Shown here piece after piece: positions 6,380 to 11,393 of a stretch of DNA of 11,393 nt. The translations under genes were made by a program, and so were the position numbers. This DNA is from Bacillota bacterium (GTDB taxonomy: Bacteria > Bacillota_E > Sulfobacillia > Sulfobacillales > Sulfobacillaceae), in the NCBI GenBank assembly GCA_021820165.1, contig JAKADW010000035.1:1-11393 (forward strand). The letters are read 5' to 3'. Positions within the stretch are counted from its first letter, which is position 1; each line of letters starts with the position of its first letter. Below the pieces are notes generated by a model. That model did not search any database and was not told the origin of the DNA. It worked only from the letters and a program-made list of their open reading frames with translations.

Positions 6380-6395
6380 AAGAGAGGTGACTCTT
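6380..6395 (+). promoter_or_regulatory. atpZ ribosome binding site in a small hairpin
   Basis: The Shine-Dalgarno sequence GAGGTGA (6384-6390) lies 7 bases before GTG 6398 and decides that start. It is flanked by AAGAG (6380-6384) and CTCTT (6391-6395), which can form a 5-bp stem with the loop AGGTGA. The stem is weak, so the site is probably open at the growth temperature; it might act as a mild translational brake. Confidence 0.5.
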
Positions 6396-6397
6396 AG

Positions 6398-6622
6398 GTG
6401 GGAGAACCCAGGAAACCAACAGGTTCCACCTTCCGTGGAGTCGGCATGGCAGCGGCGATGGCGGCTCAGCTGGTCCTGGCCATTATTCTGGGATTTCTGT
6501 TGGGCCACTGGCTTGACGGCCTCTTGCACACAACGCCGTGGCTTGCGATTTTCGGAGTATTGATCGGAATTGTGGCCGGGTTCATGGGGCTCTTTCATTT
6601 GTCGAAGGTTATGTCGAAGTGA
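6398..6622 (+). CDS. atpZ: AtpZ/AtpI-type F0F1 ATPase accessory protein (ATPase gene 1 family)
   Basis: A 74-residue membrane protein with two predicted transmembrane helices, about 17-38 and 46-68. It has the family pattern G-x-x-x-G-x-W-L-D (GFLLGHWLD) between the helices and a Gly-rich second helix (GVLIGIVAGFMGLFHL). Members of this family (named AtpZ, sometimes AtpI or gene 1) are encoded first in atp operons. They have been linked to c-ring assembly and, in alkaliphilic Bacillus, to Mg2+/Ca2+ handling together with AtpI. GTG 6398 is chosen because of the binding site at 6384-6390; an in-frame ATG at 6446 would cut most of the cytoplasmic N-terminus. Its TGA overlaps the next GTG as GTGA (6619-6622). 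Confidence 0.85.
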   Translation: MGEPRKPTGSTFRGVGMAAAMAAQLVLAIILGFLLGHWLDGLLHTTPWLAIFGVLIGIVAGFMGLFHLSKVMSK

Positions 6623-6996
6623 AAGAATTTCAGGAACTATGGAAACAAGCGGCGATGATTAGCTTGGCGACTGGCGTGGTGTTCGTCGTGATCGCTGCAT
6701 TAAGCGGCTCTCAGACGGCTTGGGGTCTTGCAGCCGGGATCGTGCCAGGGGAAATTGATCTCATAGGACTCGGCCTTCGGCTCCCCTTGTGGGCCCGTTT
6801 AAATCCCCGCGCAGCCGTCTCGGGTTTGAATATTCGACTCTTGTCGCGGCTGGTCGTGCTCGGGATTTATTTTTATGTGCTGAAGCGTTACACCTCGGTG
6901 AATTTGGACGCGGCGTTAGGTGGCGTGTTTGTCCCCCACTTGGTCTACCTGGTGTGGGCAGCCTTTCACCATAAGGGCAAGGGGGTGAATGGATGA
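6619..6996 (+). CDS. atpI: ATP synthase subunit I
   Basis: A 125-residue inner-membrane protein with four hydrophobic segments (about 10-29, 33-52, 72-90, 98-116), matching the AtpI family. That family helps c-ring assembly or stability in some bacteria and is not part of the catalytic enzyme. GLAAGIVPGEIDLIGLGLRL carries the family's Gly-rich region between helices 2 and 3. Sequence identity in this family is generally low, so the call rests on topology, size and position directly before atpB. Start GTG 6619 overlaps the atpZ stop (GTGA); AAGG (6605-6608) is 10 bases upstream. The stop overlaps the atpB ATG as ATGA (6993-6996), which suggests coupled translation along atpZ-atpI-atpB. Confidence 0.82.
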   Translation: MKEFQELWKQAAMISLATGVVFVVIAALSGSQTAWGLAAGIVPGEIDLIGLGLRLPLWARLNPRAAVSGLNIRLLSRLVVLGIYFYVLKRYTSVNLDAALGGVFVPHLVYLVWAAFHHKGKGVNG

Positions 6997-7685
6997 ACTT
7001 TTCGTTGACGGCTTTCCAATGGTCACCCTTTTGGACGGGGCTGATTACCATTGCCTTGGTCCTCATTTTTGGGTTGGCAGCTGCGCGGCGGGTCACGGCG
7101 GGCGTGCCCTCGGGTGCGCAGAATCTCATGGAAACAGCCATTGAGACATTTCAGGATTTAGTGGGTCAAATGGCTCCGGCGGAGCTGGCGCCGAACCTGT
7201 CGCTTCTCGCCCTCACCCTATTTCTGATGCTAGTGGTGGCCAATATCATTGGACTCTTACCCTTGCCGGGAATCGGCACTGGCTGGATTCACTCGCCGAC
7301 GGCCTTTTTGAGCATTCCCGCAGGGTTGGCCATTTGGATGTTTTTACTGATCCAATGGGCCGGCATCAAGTATAAGGGGTTTGGCGGCTGGGTCTATGGC
7401 TGGGTATGGAAGCCGTTTCCGGTTGTCGGTCTGATTATTAATGCGTTGGAGCAGCTGGTGATGCCGGTCAGTTTGGCATTCCGGTTGTTCGGCAACATTC
7501 TCGCTGGAGAATTGGTATTGCGCATGACCACCCATTTGCCACACGGCATTGGCGGGGTGCTTACCACCTTCTTCATTGGGACCCTCTGGCTGGTGTTCAG
7601 CTTGGTCATTTCCATGATCCAAGCGTTGATTTTCACCATTCTGACGGTGGCCTACATGAGCATTCAGGCAAACAAAGACCATTAG
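6993..7685 (+). CDS. atpB: F0F1 ATP synthase subunit a
   Basis: Subunit a forms the two proton half-channels next to the c-ring in the membrane. The 230-residue protein has five to six hydrophobic helices. The essential arginine is Arg164 in SLAFRLFGNILAGEL (equivalent to E. coli Arg210), and Glu173 of AGEL matches E. coli Glu219. IGLLPLPG (86-93) and the C-terminal IQALIFTILTVAYMS (209-223) are typical. The SPTAD motif usual before the fourth helix reads SPTAF (101-105), with Phe105 in place of Asp. The start is ATG 6993, preceded by GGGGGTGA (6981-6988), and overlaps the atpI stop by four bases. It is followed by a 28-base gap that holds the strong atpE binding site. Confidence 0.96.
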   Translation: MNFSLTAFQWSPFWTGLITIALVLIFGLAAARRVTAGVPSGAQNLMETAIETFQDLVGQMAPAELAPNLSLLALTLFLMLVVANIIGLLPLPGIGTGWIHSPTAFLSIPAGLAIWMFLLIQWAGIKYKGFGGWVYGWVWKPFPVVGLIINALEQLVMPVSLAFRLFGNILAGELVLRMTTHLPHGIGGVLTTFFIGTLWLVFSLVISMIQALIFTILTVAYMSIQANKDH

Positions 7686-7696
7686 CGTGTGAGAAA

Positions 7697-7705
7697 GAGG
7701 AGGAG
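7697..7705 (+). promoter_or_regulatory. atpE: Strong ribosome binding site of atpE
   Basis: GAGGAGGAG lies 8 bases before GTG 7714. It contains the full core complementary to the 16S rRNA 3' end and is the strongest site in the operon. This fits the need for many c subunits per enzyme. It supports GTG 7714 as the atpE start. Confidence 0.85.
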
Positions 7706-7713
7706 TTTATCAA

Positions 7714-7944
7714 GTGTTTACGGCGAAGGAAATTATGCTCTTCATTGGAGCATTGGCTGCAGCAGGCGGCGCTATCGGTGCCGGTATCGGTAACGGGTTG
7801 GTCATGGGCCGTATGGTGGAAGGTGTGGGCCGTCAGCCAGAGGCGATTGGCCGGCTGTTGACATGGGCGTTGGTTGGTGTGGCGTTGGTTGAAGCCTGGC
7901 CGGTTATTACCTTCGTGCTCTTCGTGTTCACCAAGATTGGCTAG
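7714..7944 (+). CDS. atpE: F0F1 ATP synthase subunit c
   Basis: The 76-residue proteolipid forms the rotating c-ring. Two transmembrane helices (about 6-30 and 46-72) flank the polar loop RQPE (40-43), which contacts gamma and epsilon. The ion-carrying carboxylate is Glu60 in [11 protein letters not shown]. Helix 1 has the glycine zipper [11 protein letters not shown] (18-28). Asn27 sits in the GIGxG position where Na+-type c subunits carry Gln and many H+ types carry Val; the Ser after Glu that Na+ types need is Ala61. The ring is therefore probably H+-driven. Trp62 replaces the small aliphatic residue (Leu, Ile or Met) usual before Pro. GTG 7714 has an excellent binding site. A 30-base gap separates it from atpF. 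Confidence 0.96.
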   Translation: MFTAKEIMLFIGALAAAGGAIGAGIGNGLVMGRMVEGVGRQPEAIGRLLTWALVGVALVEAWPVITFVLFVFTKIG

Positions 7945-7974
7945 CCTAAACGGTTTTGAGGAAGGAGCATTAAC

Positions 7975-8469
7975 GTGTCCAGCACTTCGTTAACTCTAGG
8001 CAATCTGATTGCCGCGGTGCTGCAGTTCCTGATCCTGTTGTTCTTGCTGCGGGCGCTGGTCTACAAGAAGATTTTGGCCGCCATGCAACAGCGACGGGAA
8101 AACATCGCCAAGCAAGTCCATGATTCCGAGAGCGTGAAGGCGGAATCCGAAAAGCTTCGCCGCGAAGCGGAGAGTTTGGTGAGCCAGGCGCGGGACGAGG
8201 CCAAGCAGATGTTGGCCCAAGCACGCCGCGACAGTGACGAACAGGCAAAAAAGATTATCGAGCAGGCGCAGCGTGAGGCTAGCTATCGGCAGAAGCAGGC
8301 CATTGAAGAAATTGAGCACGAACGGGATCGGGCTTTAGCTTCCATTCGTGGTCAGGTGGCGGACTTGGTTCTGTTGGCGTCATCGAAAGTCATCGAGCGC
8401 AACTTGAATGCGGAAGATCAAAGCCGCTACCTCGATGAAATTTTGAAGGACGCAGGGCAGTTGCAATGA
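7975..8469 (+). CDS. atpF: F0F1 ATP synthase subunit b
   Basis: Subunit b is the peripheral stalk that holds the alpha3-beta3 head still against rotor torque. The 164-residue protein has one N-terminal membrane helix (about 9-28), followed by a long, highly charged helix (about 30-140) rich in Lys, Glu, Gln and Ala, as expected for the right-handed coiled coil. The C-terminal part (ERNLNAEDQSRYLDEIL) resembles the delta-contact end of Bacillus AtpF. There is one b gene, so a homodimer is expected. GTG 7975 has GAGGAAGGAG (7958-7967) 7 bases upstream. The stop overlaps the atpH start as ATGA (8466-8469). Confidence 0.96.
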   Translation: MSSTSLTLGNLIAAVLQFLILLFLLRALVYKKILAAMQQRRENIAKQVHDSESVKAESEKLRREAESLVSQARDEAKQMLAQARRDSDEQAKKIIEQAQREASYRQKQAIEEIEHERDRALASIRGQVADLVLLASSKVIERNLNAEDQSRYLDEILKDAGQLQ

Positions 8470-9029
8470 AGCAGGTGGTGATAGCCAGGCCGTACGCTCG
8501 GGCTTTATTCGAACTCGCGCAGTCGGCTCAAAAGGAAGAGCGCGTGGCAGAAGATTTGGGACGCGTGGTGAATGTCTGGGATGGCGACCGCGCCTTCCGT
8601 TCATTTATTCGCCGACCGGAAATTTCGCCCGCCGTTAAGAAGGAGACCGTGCATCGCCTGTTTGATAATCTGGACCCTTATGCCGCCCATCTGATTGATG
8701 TGGTGGTGGACAAAAAGCGGGAAGATTTGCTGTCCACAATTTACGAAGAATACCGGAACCTCTGGGACGAGAGCCGTGGGATTCTCCACGCGGACGTGAT
8801 TTCGGCGGGCCCCTTAAGCGGGGAGCAGCAGGAAGCGGTAGCCGAGGCTTTGGGGCGCGCGACCGGGCAGACGGTCACGATCACGGTGAAGCAGGATCCC
8901 TCGCTCCTAGGTGGGCTAGTCATCCGCATGGGCGACCGGGTACTGGATGGCAGCCTGATCCGCAGATTGGCAATCCTGGGTGACAAGCTACGCAGTGGGG
9001 ACGGGGGAGGTAGTGTCGTTGAGCATTAA
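8466..9029 (+). CDS. atpH: F0F1 ATP synthase subunit delta
   Basis: Delta links the top of the alpha3-beta3 head to the b dimer. The 187-residue protein has an N-terminal six-helix domain (about 1-105), opening with [15 protein letters not shown] (5-19) as in the family. The C-terminal domain has the OSCP/delta signature [18 protein letters not shown] (147-164). Length is close to the usual 177-181, with a short Gly-rich tail ([10 protein letters not shown]). The tail is encoded by the DNA that also carries the atpA ribosome binding site, and the last 11 bases overlap atpA. ATG 8466 overlaps the atpF stop by four bases. Confidence 0.95.
   Translation: MKQVVIARPYARALFELAQSAQKEERVAEDLGRVVNVWDGDRAFRSFIRRPEISPAVKKETVHRLFDNLDPYAAHLIDVVVDKKREDLLSTIYEEYRNLWDESRGILHADVISAGPLSGEQQEAVAEALGRATGQTVTITVKQDPSLLGGLVIRMGDRVLDGSLIRRLAILGDKLRSGDGGGSVVEH
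9006..9021 (+). promoter_or_regulatory. atpA: atpA ribosome binding site and TTG start
   Basis: GGAGG (9006-9010) lies within the end of atpH. It is only 2 bases before the in-frame GTG 9013, too close to serve it, but 8 bases before TTG 9019. Reading from TTG gives MSIKPDEI, the family N-terminus and a 502-residue product. TTG 9019 is therefore the supported start. Confidence 0.82.
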
Positions 9030-10527
9030 ACCTGATGAAATTAGTGCCATCTTAAAAGAAGAGATCGAGAAATATGGCGTCACCACGGAGCTATCTGAGG
9101 CTGGGGTGGTGCTTTCGGTGGGTGATGGCATCTCCCGCATTTACGGTCTCAGCGATTGCATGGCCGGGGAGTTGCTGGAATTCGACAACGGCGTCTTTGG
9201 CATGGCTTTGAACCTCGAGCAAGACAACGTCGGTTGCGTGATTTTAGGGGATGACCGCGGAATTAAAGAGGGCGATCGGGTACGTCGTACCGGGCGTGTG
9301 GTCGAGGTACCCGCCGGTGACGCGTTAATCGGTCGCGTGGTGGGCGCCTTGGGACTGCCGATTGACGGCAAGGGTCCGATCGAGACCTCCATCCGTCGGC
9401 CAGTCGAATTTCCGGCACCGGGAATTATTGACCGCCAGCCGGTCAACACCCCCTTGCAAACGGGTCTAAAAGCCATTGACGCCATGATTCCGATTGGTCG
9501 GGGTCAGCGCGAACTGATTATTGGCGACCGTCAGACGGGGAAGACGGCGCTTGCCATCGACACGATTTTAAATCAGCGTGATCAGAATGTGATTTGTATC
9601 TATGTGGGCATTGGACAAAAGGAATCGACCATTGCCGGTATCGTACGCACACTCGAGGAGCACGGCGCAATGGCGTATTCCATTGTCGTTTCGGCGTCGG
9701 CGGCAGAACCCGCACCGTTGCAGTATCTGGCTCCTTACGCCGGTTGCGCTATGGGCGAGGAATTCCGTGACAAGGGGCGGGACGTGTTGGTCGTCTACGA
9801 TGACCTCTCCAAGCACGCGGTGGCCTATCGCGCGATGTCGCTTTTGCTGCGCCGTCCCCCAGGCCGTGAAGCCTATCCTGGTGACGTCTTCTATCTCCAC
9901 TCGCGTCTCTTAGAGCGCGCAGCCCGTCTATCGGATGAAAAGGGCGGCGGCAGTCTCACGGCCCTTCCCATCATTGAGACGCTGGCAGGCGACATTTCCG
10001 CCTATATTCCCACCAACGTGATTTCCATCACCGACGGCCAGATTTTCTTAGAGAGCGATCTCTTCTTCTCTGGGGTGCGTCCGGCGGTAAACGTCGGTCT
10101 CTCCGTTTCGCGTGTGGGTGGCTCGGCGCAGATTAAGGCCATGCGGCAGGTGGCTGGCGGCATGCGTCTCGACTTGGCGCAATATCGGGAGCTGGCAGCC
10201 TTTTCGCAGTTTGGATCGGACTTGGATAAGGCGACCCAGGCGCGCTTGGCGCGCGGTGCCCGTACGGTAGAACTCTTAAAGCAGCCCCAATATCAGCCGC
10301 TAAAGGTTGAGGAGCAGGTGGCGGTGATTTTTGCCGTAACCAAGGGGTTTGTGGACGATATTCCCGTCGAGCATGTGGGCGACTTCGAGCGTGGGTTGCT
10401 TCGTTTCCTTCACGAACAGCGCGCGAGCCTTCTCGAGACCATCCGGAAGGACAAGGCGCTCTCCGACGAGACCACCAAGGCTCTGACGGAAGCGATTGAG
10501 GAATTCAAGAAGACGGCGGTGTTTTAA
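9019..10527 (+). CDS. atpA: F0F1 ATP synthase subunit alpha
   Basis: Alpha is the non-catalytic nucleotide-binding subunit of the F1 head, alternating with beta. The 502-residue protein matches the Bacillus length. It has an N-terminal beta-barrel domain (about 25-95). The P-loop GDRQTGKT (169-176) has Lys175 as in E. coli. The Walker B segment is [12 protein letters not shown] (256-267). The ATPase alpha/beta signature lies around [14 protein letters not shown], where Arg365 is the arginine that reaches into the beta site. [20 protein letters not shown] is strictly typical. The C-terminal helical domain ends EEFKKTAVF. It starts at TTG 9019 inside the end of atpH and ends immediately before the atpG ATG with no gap. 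Confidence 0.98.
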   Translation: MSIKPDEISAILKEEIEKYGVTTELSEAGVVLSVGDGISRIYGLSDCMAGELLEFDNGVFGMALNLEQDNVGCVILGDDRGIKEGDRVRRTGRVVEVPAGDALIGRVVGALGLPIDGKGPIETSIRRPVEFPAPGIIDRQPVNTPLQTGLKAIDAMIPIGRGQRELIIGDRQTGKTALAIDTILNQRDQNVICIYVGIGQKESTIAGIVRTLEEHGAMAYSIVVSASAAEPAPLQYLAPYAGCAMGEEFRDKGRDVLVVYDDLSKHAVAYRAMSLLLRRPPGREAYPGDVFYLHSRLLERAARLSDEKGGGSLTALPIIETLAGDISAYIPTNVISITDGQIFLESDLFFSGVRPAVNVGLSVSRVGGSAQIKAMRQVAGGMRLDLAQYRELAAFSQFGSDLDKATQARLARGARTVELLKQPQYQPLKVEEQVAVIFAVTKGFVDDIPVEHVGDFERGLLRFLHEQRASLLETIRKDKALSDETTKALTEAIEEFKKTAVF

Positions 10528-11393
10528 ATGGCGGGCGGTTTGCAGGAGCTTAGACGGCGAATTAAAAGCGTCCAGAATACCCAGCAAATCACCCGTGCCA
10601 TGAAGTTGGTGGCGGGAGCCAAACTCCGCCGTGCGGAAGAACGCGCCCGCGCTTCCCGGGAGTACTTCCGGGAAATTCGGGCGGTGACTGCCCGTGCGGT
10701 GCAAAAGGGCGGGCGTAACCACCCGCTCTTGGAGACCCGTCCCCAGGAGAATGTGGCCATGGTGGTGGTAACGTCCGATCGCGGATTGGCCGGCCCCTAT
10801 AACACCAACGTGCTCCGACGGGCGCAAGCCGATATGCGGTCGCTGGAGGCGCGGCAAACCAGTGTCTATGCGGTGGGCCGCAAGGGTCGCGACTTTTTTC
10901 GGTATCGCAATGTCCCCATTCAAGAAGAATTCGTGGGTCTCGGCGACGATCCCACGTACCGTCAGGGCAAGGCGATAGCGGACATCATCGTCGCCCGCTA
11001 TCTCGCCCAAGACGTGGACGCGGTGTACTTGACCTACACCGAGTACAAAAATGCCATGTCGCAGGAACCGAAGACGATCCGCCTGCTCCCGGTAGAGCCG
11101 CCGGATGTGGCGTCAGGCTCGGAGGAAAAGACGGGGGTGGAACTCGGGTACGTATTTGAGCCCGATCCGCGGGAAGTGTTTGAGGATCTCCTGCCGCGTT
11201 ACGTGGAGATGTTGATTTTCGGCGCGCTCCTCGAGTCCAAGGCGTCGGAGCAGGGTGCGCGCATGACGGCGATGGACAGCGCCAGCAAGAATGCCGATGA
11301 ATTGATTCGTCGCATGATTTTGTTGCGCAACCGGTTGCGTCAAGCGGCCATTACGCGAGAAATCGCGGAACTGGTTGGCGGCGCGGAAGCGTT
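10528..11393 (+). CDS. atpG: F0F1 ATP synthase subunit gamma (3' end cut by window)
   Basis: Gamma is the central rotor shaft. The window holds 288 full codons plus two bases with no stop, and the family ends at about 285-290 residues, so only the last few residues are missing. The N-terminal helix LQELRRRIKSVQNTQQITRAMK is the family hallmark (key residues R9-R11, K13, T18, I21, T22, A24-K26). SDRGLAGPYNTN (83-94) marks the Rossmann-like domain. The C-terminal helix ends NRLRQAAITREIAELVGGAEA, also typical. ATG 10528 directly follows the atpA TAA. No clear Shine-Dalgarno sequence lies at the usual distance, so initiation probably depends on ribosomes ending atpA. The beta and epsilon genes are expected downstream but are not in the window. 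Confidence 0.96.
   Translation, partial: MAGGLQELRRRIKSVQNTQQITRAMKLVAGAKLRRAEERARASREYFREIRAVTARAVQKGGRNHPLLETRPQENVAMVVVTSDRGLAGPYNTNVLRRAQADMRSLEARQTSVYAVGRKGRDFFRYRNVPIQEEFVGLGDDPTYRQGKAIADIIVARYLAQDVDAVYLTYTEYKNAMSQEPKTIRLLPVEPPDVASGSEEKTGVELGYVFEPDPREVFEDLLPRYVEMLIFGALLESKASEQGARMTAMDSASKNADELIRRMILLRNRLRQAAITREIAELVGGAEA

Noticed and set aside
6222..6563. Open frame through the atp promoter and leader into atpZ, with an ATG at 6252
   Set aside because: Its first part covers the -35/-10 elements and its second half is an out-of-frame, Trp/Arg-rich reading of atpZ. From ATG 6252 it would be almost leaderless with no binding site.
10300..11010. 236-codon open frame on the minus strand over atpA and atpG
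   Set aside because: It is antisense to two strongly conserved genes, has no recognisable domain, and is explained by GC-rich codon bias.

Overview
The window is an 11.4 kb, densely packed, all-forward-strand stretch of chromosomal housekeeping genes. Gene content and order match the prfA-to-atp region of Bacillota: in Bacillus subtilis prfA, prmC, tsaC (ywlC), ywlE, rpiB (ywlF), upp and the atp operon lie in this same order. The moderately high GC content, frequent GTG/TTG starts (7 of 16 genes) and strong Shine-Dalgarno sites suggest a GC-rich deep-branching Bacillota lineage, such as a Sulfobacillus-like organism. The lineage guess is inference only. There are no mobile elements, CRISPR arrays, tRNAs or rRNAs.

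Region 1 (1-2303): an intrinsic terminator lies just before prfA (release factor 1). It is followed by prmC, which methylates the release factor, and a small single-domain rhodanese.

Region 2 (2335-5042): an ArsB/NhaD-type ion permease stands where B. subtilis has other genes. It is followed by tsaC (tRNA t6A synthesis) and a YwlE-type protein arginine phosphatase that overlaps tsaC by one base.

Region 3 (5085-6177): rpiB (pentose phosphate isomerase) and upp (uracil salvage). A composite hairpin spans the upp stop codon.

Region 4 (6178-11393): a 220-base intergenic region carries a near-consensus sigma-A promoter (TTGACT, 17-base spacer, TATACT), a leader of about 140 bases with a 19-codon reading frame, and predicted hairpins at two ribosome binding sites. 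It leads into the F-type ATP synthase operon atpZ-atpI-atpB-atpE-atpF-atpH-atpA-atpG. The last gene is cut by the window edge and beta (atpD) and epsilon (atpC) are expected beyond it. Four of the seven atp gene junctions overlap and one is exactly abutting, which suggests translational coupling. atpE instead has a spacer and the strongest ribosome binding site, as expected for the multi-copy c subunit.

I found no clearly new multi-gene system. The points most worth a second look are the atp leader, the upp 3' hairpin, residue changes in ATP synthase subunits a and c, the NLPY motif in PrmC, and the short rhodanese with a 9-base tandem duplication.
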